Assembly: GCF_036669915.1 (NCBI RefSeq)
Contig: NC_089319.1
Coordinates: forward strand, 8,326,346 to 8,390,345
Source: Pocillopora verrucosa
Lineage: Eukaryota; Cnidaria; Anthozoa; Scleractinia; Pocilloporidae
DNA length: 64,000 nt
Reading direction: 5' to 3'
Part shown: positions 45,787-57,530 of the stretch, piece after piece
How positions within the stretch are numbered: position 1 is the first letter of the stretch
Layout: the number at the start of each line of letters is the position of its first letter
Notes under the pieces: model-generated
What the model saw: the letters and a program-made list of their open reading frames with translations, nothing else
Database searches by the model: none
What the model was told of the DNA's origin: nothing
Program-made: the position numbers and the translations under genes

Positions 45787-47128
45787 AGCGCTAATGGAAA
45801 ATGCTGGTGGTAAAAAACTAGGAATACTTATCATAATGAAATGTATAATTATCGATATCAGTGTAAGATAGGAAAGCATCTACATGTATTTGTTTTAGGA
45901 TAGTATGTTGTAATGATAAACTGAAGACAACGGATTCCGCTACGTTAATTTGTCAGGCAACGTTGTTTATAATCGGTTTAGCATTAAAATCTTAAAAGAC
46001 TTTTTTCATACTTCGTGGTTGATCCTGTTGGTGAATTTATCAGGCCATTGTTTGTTACTCTAGTCCCCCTGTTTATCGTCTTGCCCCATAAGTAATAGCT
46101 CCACCATGTTGGGCCTGTCTCATCACTAAAGTCATCACTTTATCATCATTCATCTTAAACTCCTCCCTCCTTACGCCCCGAAACATTTCATAACGGCGGA
46201 TGGGTACAAAACAGTAATATCCTGTACCAAAAAACAATCAAGCACTGAGTTTTGGACTTTCGTGCGTATAAAGACGATAATAGCATACACATGCAGGATA
46301 TTTCCGTTTTCATTATTTACGAGTTAGCTGAGATGGGCTTGATTTTTTCCTTTGTTTTATTGATTGTGAACAAGGGAAAATAATGGGTGTGCAAGAGAAA
46401 AATTATAGGACATTATTTTCTTTTGTTGTGAGCGAATCTGAGGATTTGAGGAAATTCAAAACGCGATTGCTTTCAGGATTGTTTAGAACTTGTCTTGTCG
46501 TTCGATTTTTTGCGAAAAAAGAATAATTCTCAAACCTGCTGTCATTGTCAATCATTAGCTCAAGCTTGTACAGTGTGTGATCATACAGATATTTGACGAT
46601 CATCATACAAAGTTCAGACAACTGGCCTCCAAAGGGAAAATGTAATTAAGAGCTAGAAAAGAACAAGAAAATTTTTTTTTCTCCAAGGTTCGAGACAGAG
46701 TCTGTAGAGATTAAAAAATGTGTTTTAAAGAACTCCTTTATCGTTCATGAATCGCATTCATTTTGATAATACCTTTATTCTTTCCCCTTTAATTCATGTT
46801 CACCCACAACCATATCCCAACAAATGCTGTAAAGATGTCTTAGACAGCCTTTGATACGCGATGAGCAGTGATCGCTCAATTCGCAGCTGAAAGGAAAACG
46901 TGTTATACAGGTTGCTAAGGAAGGTTGGTTTTATTCAGGAGTCCTTCACAATAATTTATTTTCAGTGTGTTCCTACCGTATCTGTATACCCTTTATAAAA
47001 ATTTCATGAGAAGTCAGCAGAAACTACACATCAGTTTTCCCACGGAAGCTCATAACTATTAAAACTTGCGTTAGTGCCGCTTAGTCTCTTTTGGTGATGC
47101 TTGGGGAGAGACACAAAAAGGCTGGAGT
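45787..47128. other. intergenic region between WDR13 and the first channel gene
   Basis: Contains the WDR13 3' UTR, with a candidate ATTAAA poly(A) signal at 45983-45988, and the promoter of the first DEG/ENaC gene. No other gene-like sequence is recognised. Confidence 0.5.
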
Positions 47129-50100
47129 ATGAGTACAAAGTGGCGAGAGTTCGCATCAAATACTACAGTACATGGCCTCCGCTATGTGTACGAAAGCCCT
47201 TCCAGAGTTCTCCGCTTTGTGTGGTTAATTCTTCTGTTACTATCTATAGCGTGGTATCTGTTCTTCGCGCAACAGAGTATAGCTCTCTACTTTTCCCGAC
47301 CGGTAAACATCGAATACACCGAGGTTGTTCCGGAGAGCGGAAACCTTACCTTCCCTGCTGTAACGATTTGCAATTTAAACCGTTTCGTCAAAAGGAAAAT
47401 CTTTATGCCTTACGACGAGGAAGACTTTCACAAATTGGGTCTAAATCTCTCTTCTTGCGCAGCCGTCAGGAAGGTCATCACTAACATGACTTGCGGACAA
47501 GCCTTGTTATGTTCCCACGAAAGGTATGGGGTCGAAGTTATAGAGAACTGCAACAAAACCAAGAAGCGAATTGTTGATGTTCTTAACAGCACCAAGGAAG
47601 CAGTGTTTAACCCGGAAAAGTTCTTGGGTGCTTACGGACATGAATTTGAAGAAATGTTTACGTATTACTGTACTTTTGCAACAAAGGAGGAGTGTAAATC
47701 TGCAGATTTCTTTCCTAATTTGATTCAAGGTGGCCGTTGCTTCACCTTTAACTCAGGAGAAAATGGAACAATAGTCCGTAACACAAGTGTCGCGGGATCT
47801 TCTGGCGGCCTAGCTGTCGTTTTGGACGTTCGAACGGATGAAGTTACCATCAGTGAGTTCTCTCGTGGGTTGAGAGTGATCATTCATGAACAAGGAGAGT
47901 ACTTAAGCATGGACCATCATGGATTTAACGTTTTTCCTGGTTCACATACATTGGTCCGTGTAACTGCCATACAGGTAAGTTTTTTAATTTTAAGTATTTT
48001 TTCCCCTTCCCTCCAATTCAACAATACTTCTGATCCACAAACATTTGCGTGATTCTGGGATATGATTGGAGGTTTTTCCGTTGAGCAAGGCATTTTGTGG
48101 GGTTTGGTTGCGAGGTTTGAAGTGGTCTGGAAATTGCTTGGAGAAGAACTAAAAATTCAAAGGGAGAATTAATAAAAGTCCAAAAGTTGTCAAAATTTAT
48201 GTAGCTTGTAGTACTACCAAATCGACATGTGAGCTTTCTACAAAACTGCAACAACAAACACTGGACAAACAAAAAGTAAAACTATCACAAAAACAGAATG
48301 AAGCTAGAACCAAGTCTCGTCTATTTCTGTCTTGTATTTGGCAGGGACACCGTCTCAAATCTCCATACAAAACAAACTGCACAGAGCGAGTACTTCCTGG
48401 AATACCTCACTACAGTAGGGACGCCTGCATCATACAATGTCTTGCCAACAAGACCGTGGAAATGTGCGGATGTAAGCTGGTTGGAGTACCACGTAGGTGA
48501 AACGGAACACGTTGCCAAATACAGATATGCAAAATAAAGCTCTTAACTTAGTGAGTTCACCGCTAATGATGATAAAAAAATAACTTTTTTTATTATGTTT
48601 AATTATTTGCTCTCCTTTGATTTCTGTTCAACGTCTGCAGTTCCTTCAAAGGCTCCAGTCTGCACGTTCCAACACCAATATTGCTTCACTAAGACTAGAG
48701 GTTTGTGTAATTTTTTTTCTTTGAAGTTCAAAGGCTATGCTTATCTGTCCAACAAACACAAAACAAAAAAGTGTCTGAGCTCTTTTCACTGGTCCTCCTT
48801 CCACGGGTTTGTGGATTGTAAATGTCCCCAGTTTGGTGCAATAAGCCGAGCTTTCCTTGTTAGTGAAGTAACGATATTAGGTGTGAAAACGTGCTCATGT
48901 CTTAATTAATAAACTAATAGATTTATTAACATCTAGTTGATGAAAAGGGGAAAAAAAGTGCCAGAGTCATATCTAGAGAATTTGAGTAGTTGTAGTTGTG
49001 CATGTTTGATCTTAATTTAATACTACAAAAAATTGTTCAGCTGTATGTGCAAATGTATACTTCCTTAGACCAGGAAGAGTATTGAACTGAAGGAGGCTAA
49101 TTGATTGAGATTATAATGTAAAACAATTTTTTTTGTTTGTTCGTTGGTTTGACCACTTGCGTGTATGATGCTTCTCTTTCATACCACGTGAACTCTTCTT
49201 GCACTCAGAGTCATTCAATGCGTATCACTGTTTCTGCGGGTTGCCTTGCCAAGAAGTTGATTACAGGATCCAAGTGTCTACCTCTGAATTCCCGGACCAC
49301 GGTGCTGCAAAAATACTTCATCAACGATATGGCTATAATAAAAGCATGGAATATCAGAGGTTACTAAGTGTAAAAAGCATGAAAGTTGGAAATTCGGGCA
49401 TATTTGCCAATATTTAAAATGAACAAAGTGACACATTCAAAGTTTTATGAGATGTAAGAAATTTTGGAATATCCTTTGGCCCTTGAAAGTAATGTAACAC
49501 TCATTCTCCCGGTGCTTGCTGCTTTTGAGATGATGTACGTCTAACGAGTTGACTAAAACCATCTTTTATACAACGAACGTAAATGAAATGTCTTTTCGGT
49601 TAAAAGCACTTACAGAAATGTCTCAGAATATGCTAAAAACAATAAAAAACTACTCTGCTTATAACGTACACCTACACCAAGGGTCCTTGGTATATTAGCT
49701 CAGATACCGTGCCTTGTAAACCAATCGAAATTAAAGAACTGAAATTAATCATGGAGAGTTTGAAGTGGACAATTATACTGATACGTTTTAGACCTATGTT
49801 CGTTGTTACGTGGATTACAGAGTACATAAAATTAGAGAAATACACTACTGAGCTTTTTGTTAGAAAATCCACGATTATACAGCTTACATATCAGATATTA
49901 TAATGTGAATCCTGCACATTTTGTTTAAAGAAATTTCCTTGAGATGCTATAAATAGAACTAAAAATTATTTAGTTTTTTAGGGTCTTCTTAAGAAAGTTT
50001 AAAAGGAATTAATATCTAGCTGTCACTTTTTCCACGTGGTCTTCCTCTGATTTTCAGGAAAAACCTGGTTTTCCTTCAAATTGGGTTCCAGTACCAAGGG

Positions 50101-50901
50101 TACACAGTCATGGAAGAAAGAGCAAGTTATGGCATCGAGAGCCTCTTAGGTTAGAAATTCTGCGCCAAAGATAATTGATTTGACTGTCTTGACTTCTTTT
50201 CTATTCTAGCCTTTTTAATCATTTTTTTCCTAGTGTAAGATTAACAAATGGACCTCGGAGATGAGAGTAAAACTGCTTAATTAGAGATGTGTAGAGTTTT
50301 CAGTTCCGATCTTTTTCTCTTTCGCTTTTCTGCAGCACTGCCTGCGTATCACAATACATTACGATAAACTTTGTTTAAAGAGATTACCTCGAGATTGTGA
50401 TAAATTGATAACCCTGCATTTTCTGAATTGTTGATGCTGAAAAGATTAGACTGACTTTCCAACTCGCTGGTCTATTACTTTTATTTATTTTATTTATAAT
50501 TTTAATTTTATTATTATTGTTATTAATATCATTAGTATTATTTTCACTATTCTGGTCATCATTATCATAATTATTGTTATAATAATAATATTATTATTAT
50601 TTTGTCGTTAGTAACTCAAATTTCTCCAAAAGACAAGAGGAGCAGAAAGAACTCGCAACCAACAAACGATAGTCAGGAAAAGTAATGTGAATGTAACATC
50701 TGGCGAAACTCGTTGTTTAATGTTACTTTTCGTTCTCTTTCTACACCAGGTGATCTTGGAGGCAATATGGGACTATTTTTGGGCTGTAGCATATTGACAT
50801 TGTTTGAGTTTGGAGACTTGTTGTGGAAAATCTTGAAGTTCAAGGAGAACCGAGTTAAAAAAATAGACTCTGCAGGACGGGAAAAATCTGAAACAGAATG
50901 A
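47129..50901 (+). CDS. DEG/ENaC family sodium channel subunit, copy 1 (6 exons)
   Basis: Plasma-membrane cation channel subunit of the degenerin/ASIC superfamily, which works as a trimer. Exons: 47129-47974, 48345-48492, 48641-48700, 49209-49359, 50058-50149, 50750-50901. The sum is 1449 nt and the product 482 aa. The cytosolic N-terminus carries the gating HG motif (TTVHGLRYV, His15-Gly16), TM1 spans about 30-47 and the FPAVTICNLNRF family signature follows. A cysteine-rich ectodomain with several N-x-S/T sites ends in GDLGGNMGLFLGCS, where residues 444-446 (GCS) are the G-x-S pore motif before TM2, and a short basic tail closes the protein. The ASIC His pair after TM1 is absent, so acid gating is doubtful. 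It is the tandem neighbour of copy 2, with identical internal exon sizes. Ligand unknown. Confidence 0.92.
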
Positions 50902-52524
50902 AAGGAGAATGCATTGACCAAGAATTTCATACAGCTTGGTTACTATTTTAAAACTCTTCATTATACCAACACTTTGAAACTGGTTTCCCTATTAAATTTT
51001 TGCCATTTGGCCGTTTCAGTGATTATTGTATGCTTTAAGTTATTTTCTGGTGATTATCTAAAGTATCATTCACACAAATGAATTCGAAAAGTCTCACAAC
51101 ATAATTTGTGTTTGTAGAAGGCCGGGCTTATGCCTCAGACACGAGGGACTTACATTCAAAATATCACGGCCTATTAGCACAGAGAGAATACGGCGAATCT
51201 CCCTTCTGGCTCAGATTACTTATTTCAGTCCAGACCCGTGCACGCGCTGCAAGGTTATAAACGGTGTAATGTATTGGTGATAAGCTATGTCAACGGGGTT
51301 GAGCATGCGCTGATTGTGAAAGAGTCTTCAAGCACCTGCATGATGTTTAGATTTATTGAAAAAAAAAAAACGAAATAAGCACAAAAAAAGTCATTAAGAA
51401 ACTCTTCCAAAGCCACCTTAAGTAAATTGCATGCATTCACATGTTCTTTAGTAGCACCTTTGGGATATGCCTACACTCATCAGCCAAGTTTGGCAGCTGT
51501 TTCGTTGAAATGTGCGTCAGTCAAAACTGTAATTTGGACTTCACCACTTGGATTAAAAATAGATTCCCTGCCATCTTGGTAAACAATGAAACGTGTTCCA
51601 TGCGAGAGTTTGATGAATGAGGTCTTAATTAGAAATCAGTTTTGTTTTGCAGATCGGAAATAAAGAGCAAACACCATCAGAAAACTGTCAAATTATTTCA
51701 TAAGGCTTTCTCATATAGCCTTTTAAGTAACTGTGAAGGTTACAATTTAAACCACGCGCATTTGTAACGGGGTTTTAATTAATTATTACAACACACAAGC
51801 AGTATTGTAGTGAAAAAAGGGTCATTACTTGCATGCAATAAATTTTAATAATAATATTTGTTCTTTGTAATGCACATTTTACATGTGCATATGATCAAAT
51901 GCGCGAAATTTGTGCTTTGATGAACTATGTATGTCATTTATGCCTACAACTAACTAAGTCAGACATTGAGAGCAATCACTCCAACTTAGGTTGTAAAGCA
52001 GAACGCATTCTATCACTGTAATTGCTCGTTGCAAATGAATTTAATTCTGAATAGTATTTTAATTTTTTAGCCTCGTATGGGTCCATTCCTCCGTTGTGAT
52101 TAAGCCGTTATAATTTCATCTTGACTGTAAAACGTATTGGTAAGTGTAGGTGTTTCGTTCGGGAAAAAAAAGGTGCGAATTCTCTCTGCGTTAATGTTTC
52201 AAGTAACAAATTAAAGAAGGCTTGCGCACACATTTCATCATCCTTTTGTCTTCTCAATCTGCCTTTTTCAATACTGCCGGAAATAAAAATAATGAATGAT
52301 TTCAATTTTTAACTGTCAAGTCATTATTTTGATGAAAGGTATAATTTACAATTTTCCCTTTTTCCTTATTTTAAATTTTATTCTGTATTACTGTTGTTAT
52401 ATTTCTCATGAACCTTTTAGGAAGGAAGGAATAACAGGATTGTGTTATTCTATTTTTTTTTAAACATTTAGGAAAGACAGGCGAATTAAGGATTGTTTTG
52501 GATTTCATTGTGTTTAAATTATTT
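50902..52524. other. intergenic spacer between channel copies 1 and 2
   Basis: Holds the 3' UTR of copy 1, with a candidate ATTAAA at 50991-50996, and the promoter of copy 2. I found no channel-derived remnant or other gene. Confidence 0.45.
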
Positions 52525-52707
52525 ATGGTTTCCGCTGCGTTTTTTTGTGTCTTATGCAAAGTGGAAACGCACCAGAGAGAGATTTTATTAGCGCTTTTTT
52601 CTGTCTTATGTAAAGTGGAAACGCATCGGAGAGAAATTTTATCAGCGGTTTTTTCTGTCTTATGTAAAGTAGAAACTCACCAGCGAGATATTTTATTTGA
52701 AGTGTAA
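52525..52707 (+). CDS. 60-aa ORF built of three 18-residue repeats, upstream of channel copy 2
   Basis: From ATG 52525 to TAA 52705-52707. After a short hydrophobic start (MVSAAFF) the frame carries three copies of an 18-residue unit beginning VLCKVETHQREIL. The underlying 54-bp DNA repeat has units starting at 52549, 52603 and 52657. Its stop lies 49 bp before the copy 2 start codon, so on the channel mRNA it would be an upstream ORF. It may equally be only a DNA minisatellite whose period happens to keep frame. No homologue recognised. Confidence 0.3.
   Translation: MVSAAFFCVLCKVETHQREILLALFSVLCKVETHRREILSAVFSVLCKVETHQRDILFEV
52549..52700 (+). repeat. 54-bp minisatellite, about 2.8 copies
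   Basis: Units start with GTCTTATG(T/C)AAAGT at 52549, 52603 and 52657. They differ by scattered substitutions without indels, so the 3-divisible period is kept. It sits in the presumed 5' leader or promoter of channel copy 2. Confidence 0.9.
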
Positions 52708-52756
52708 GGTGCTTCGATTTGGCTTAGATTCTTCGATTCAACAAGGCTCTAACAGC

Positions 52757-55700
52757 ATGGTTGCCACCAAATGGCGAAAATTTGTGTCTGATACAACCGT
52801 TCACGGTCTTCGCTATGTCTTTGAAAGCCCTTCAAGACTTCGTCGGTTGATTTGGCTGTTGCTTCTCTTGGGTGCAATCGCGATTGAAATCTATTTCTTA
52901 ATAGAAAGTGTTGAGAAATACTCCTCAAAGCCATTTAACACAGAATTCACAGAGGTTGTCCCTGAGAATGGAGAAATTTCGTTTCCTGCGGTGACAATTT
53001 GTAACCTAAACCGATTCGTCAAAAGGAAAATTAATATGTTTGAAAATGACGAGAACTTTCACAAAATGGGGTTAAATCTCTCTGCTTGTGAAGTGACAAT
53101 TAAGGTGAACAAATCCTTGAGTTGTGGACAAGCGCTAATGTGTGCCTTTGAACCATTTGGCTGGGCAATTGCAGAGAATTGCAACATGACCATAAGACAG
53201 CGAATAATCAGTGCCCTTAACAGGACAAAGGAGCCAATTTTCAACCCCGAAGAGTTTATAGAAACTTTTGGACATGACTTTGCCGAAATGTTTCTATATT
53301 ACTGTCGCTTTTCAGTATCGCAGGACTGCACGAGTGCCGATTTTCATCCAACGCTTACCAAAAATGGTCGCTGCTTTACCTTCAACTCCGGGAAAAATGG
53401 AACCAAAGTGCGCAGTACAAGACGGGCTGGAGTATCAGGAGGTCTAAGTGTTATTTTAGATGTACAGGCTTACGAAAACACTGTAAGCGAATTCTCGCGA
53501 GGGCTGCGAGTTGTTGTACATGATCCAGGAGCCATTGTAGATTTGGATAAAGGCTTTAATGTCTTTCCTGGATCACACGCTTTGGCACGAATAGCTGCAA
53601 TAAAGGTAAGTCTTGTCATATCCCAGCTGCTGCACCGTTAAAATGTGTTTCAGTTTTTTTAAAAAAAATTATTTTCGCGAACCAGATAAGAGCCTTTTTC
53701 TGTGCGATACGCGATGTACTAGCAGGTTACGTCTGTCAGTTTGAAGATAAACATGCTTATGTCTGACAGAACGGTTGTACGCCTGTGAAGATCGTTCCTG
53801 ACACGTTAAACATTGATAGGAAATGTTTGACGAAGCCATCGAAACTTACTGTTGCCAAAGAGGACGAATGATGGGCTTGGAACTTTTTCAAGATATGCTG
53901 ATAAAGTTGTTTTGGAAACAACAGCAAAAACACGAGAAAACATTCTACAAAACGAGAAAGAAAACAAACAGGACAAAACCAAATAATACATAAATCATGA
54001 GCTCTTCACTTAATAGATTTACTCATGCTAGATATTGCAAAAACTCAATCGCAGAGACAGGACCCAAACTAAACTAATAACTCATTGTGAACTCTCTCAT
54101 TTCGTACTTGTCGAGCTCAGATAGGTTGGACCTTGACAGTTATTCTGAATACGATGATCAGTTTGGAGAAGAGATTTGATCACTTGCATCTTCTGGAAGA
54201 ACCTTTGCGTTGTAACATCCGGACATTTAATCTAACCTTCTTCACTTGTCGTTGAAAGAGTATCTATTTATTTAGTTATTCTAGCCGGATAACTTACTCG
54301 TTTAATACATTTCCCAACCGAAGATATGGGTTCATTTTGTTTTGGTATGATTACGGCTCAAACTAGGAGATTAAGTATCTCCTGGTATGAGGTCGATTTC
54401 AGGTAAGGGAAGATGAAACACCCTAGTGGGAGGCAGTGTCCTGTGCTTGGGACAGCGAAAAATCATCGTAACTTGTAAATTTTATATTTCTAAGCTCTGT
54501 TTCTTTTCGCATGTAAAACAAATATTAGATCAAAGTAACTAATCAAGTTGTACAAAAGCAATATCTAAGACAATTTTTCTATTCCTACAAAAATTTCAGC
54601 ATGAGCGACTACCGTATCCGTATAAGTCTGACTGCACGAGGAGAGTCCTTCCTAAAATAACCCGTTACAGTAGAGATGGCTGCTTCATACAATGTAAAGC
54701 AAATGTCACCTTAAAAAGGTGCGGCTGTAGAGAGATCGGTGCTCCAGGTAAGCAGGTACCATAATAGTCAAAACATTTTATCCTCGCTTCGCCTGCAAAC
54801 TTGGCATAGTAAAATAGACTCCGGTGGCCTTTCTTGGGGTACGTTGACCTTCCATGGGACAAGCTGAGTGACAACTCTCACAGTCCACCGTCATGTTGTA
54901 TTAATTATTCAAATAAATCTGATATTTCCTGTTTGCATCTCAGTGCCATCAAACTCGCCGGTTTGTTCTTTTCAACACCACTTCTGCGAGAAACAGAAAG
55001 CAGGTAACAAGAAACTCCAGTTATACCGGTTTACTTTAGTAATACATTTGTTGAACATTTTCATGACCATCTTTAAGAGAGATGCTCTGATCAAGGGCTA
55101 ACGTTCTAAAGTCATCTTTAGAAACTCTTTATGGTGGTTAATTTAAACAGCATCACAGTTTCTTTTGAGACGCACCCTCGTTACTCATCTATAACAAAAC
55201 ATTTTCCGAAAAACGTCGGTCGACTAGGAGATATATGAGTTCATTTCCTGCAGAAATTCATCGTCTTTAAAGGATCGAAGATATGGTGAAGCTACAAGAG
55301 AAGGTCTCTGAGCCGAACTGAAAAGTTTTAGACTTAAACGCTCTCTAAAAAAAGTTTTCCTTTTTCATTCCAGAGTCGTACAATCCTTTCAACTGTTCAT
55401 GCGATATTCCTTGCGAGGAGACAGAGTACATGACTCAGGTGTCTTACTCTCAATTCCCTGATGATGGAGCATCTAAAATTCTAAAATACAAGCACGCTTA
55501 CAACAAAAGCGTAGAATATCAGAGGTAACCATGTCAAAATGTACCTAAGAGGATGCACATTCGATGCACATTCGAATGAGTGGATTAATCGTGACTTAAC
55601 TGTTTTGGTGTTGGTCCATTTTAGAATTCGATTAGAAATTTATCCATGAATAGATTCTCAACCACAGTTTTCCATCAGTAAGAGATAGAAGTTACCGTGT

Positions 55701-56311
55701 TTATCCCAAATAAGATGGGTGTTAATTTAGCAAAATACTTCGTGTAAAAGCGTTGTTTCAAATTCATTTTAAGGGAAAATTTAGTGTTCCTCCAGGTTGG
55801 ATATCAGCGTCATGGATACACTCTGATGAGAGAAAGTCCAAGCTACAAGATTGGGAGCTTGATGGGTATTTAAGAATTTGAAAAATTTGCCTTCTTGTTG
55901 TTTTTGTTGTTATTGTTGTTGTTATTGTTGTTGGTATTGTTACTATATATTGATGCAGAAGCAAAGTGATGGTGGAATAATTGTATTGTAGATAGATTGT
56001 GAATATCTTTGATAACCATAGCCAATTACGATTTTTGAACGAGAAAAAAATCCTCCATACACCATGCATGTTGTCTTTGAATTAATTAACTTGAGGTAGA
56101 ACTTCGGGGAACAAATATAGGGTTAGCTTAGGTTAATAATGAACGTGTGTGTTTTTCTTCAGGTGATATCGGTGGAAATATGGGTCTTTTCCTGGGCTGC
56201 AGTCTATTAACAATATTTGAATTTTTTGACCTGGCTTGGAACATCTTGGAATATCGAGCGAACAAGAATAGAAATATTGCTCAGGAGCAGATGGGAAACG
56301 AAGGAGTATGA
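52757..56311 (+). CDS. DEG/ENaC family sodium channel subunit, copy 2 (6 exons)
   Basis: Tandem paralogue of the preceding channel. Exons: 52757-53605, 54600-54747, 54944-55003, 55374-55524, 55774-55865, 56163-56311. The sum is 1449 nt and the product 482 aa, the same length as copy 1. It has HG in TTVHGLRYV, TM1 in a Leu/Ile-rich run around residues 31-49, the same FPAVTICNLNRFVKRKI signature, the ectodomain cysteine pattern, and GDIGGNMGLFLGCS with the pore triplet at 445-447. The frame is open upstream of 52757, but the first Met there matches the start of copy 1. Divergence from copy 1 is spread over the ectodomain loops, so the pair is not a very recent duplicate. Gating stimulus unknown. 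Confidence 0.92.
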
Positions 56312-57530
56312 AACATTCTAACTAATTGGTATAAGGAGCTTGTTCTTGTTTACGCCTAAAAACAAAAAAGAGCATAGGGACGGGGTCAATATCAGTAGCT
56401 GGATACAGGATGCATGTACATACCAAGAGGCACGCGGGATTCATATAATAACTTCTATTATGACGTGAAAGACATTCAAGTCTAATTGTACTGTATGCGG
56501 AATGTCTGTCAAACGATCTTACAGTCGAACCTCTCTTAAGCGATACTGTACTAAGCGACACCCAGTATTAAGCGGTGGTGGTCACCTTTGACTGAGTCCT
56601 AATGGCTCCAAGCGGAGCCACCTAAGTCAAACAAATACTAATCTTTCAAGTAAAATTTTATCCATGTTTCTCTACCAAAATCAATGTTAGTAGTATTTTG
56701 GGCGAGTGTTTGTACATGAAAGGGTCAATTATGGCATAAAATGACGTTTTTTATATTATCCCTATTCTGTGGAACCTGCATTAATCTGTCACCTCACCAT
56801 TTCCTGCGGATAACCGCCTAGTTCAGGTTTAGTTTGGTTGCTTAGCTACCAAGAGTTTTAGTGCATGTGGTGGGTCCAGTCCAGACTAGAATTCAAAGCT
56901 TCAACTACAGGCAGGAGTTATCATTAAGATAATTCAGGACTTTATTTCAATTCATCTTCTGCAAGGGTTTGTACTACTGATTAATATCACTATCCGTCAA
57001 ACCGGTTCAGAACTTACGCCGCTACAAATGCATTCTTTACATGTCGATATTTACAACTTCATGGAAAATTTATAATTCATCCAGTCCTTCCCTTTTAATG
57101 CTAACAGCTACATGCAGTGCAGTTGAACACTACCCTCTACATCAACGGAAATAGAGTAAAAATGGTGAAAGAAACGTTAACAAGATATTCTACTATTGAC
57201 AATAGGGATTTTTATAGATAATCTTCCGCGGAATTTACAATAATGGTAATATACAAAAAAGTTATTTTAGACTGGGTCATATCAATCAAATGTTGATTAC
57301 CAAACACGATATTATTATTTATATTTCGATTATAGAAAATCTGTCAGGAATGACTATGATGATAATGATACCGTTAACAATACTAGATAAAGTGATAATA
57401 ATAACTGGATACACCATTAAAAAAAAAAAATCCTTTGCAAATAAGTCAAATTGTGATTATTTGTCCTTAGATGCCAAAACGAGATACTAACTTAAGGAAA
57501 TGAATGTTATGATGGTCACAAGGCTATGTT
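56312..57530. other. spacer between convergent channel genes 2 and 3
   Basis: Only the 3' ends of copies 2 and 3 face this region. No ORF, RNA gene or repeat family is identified with confidence. Confidence 0.45.
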
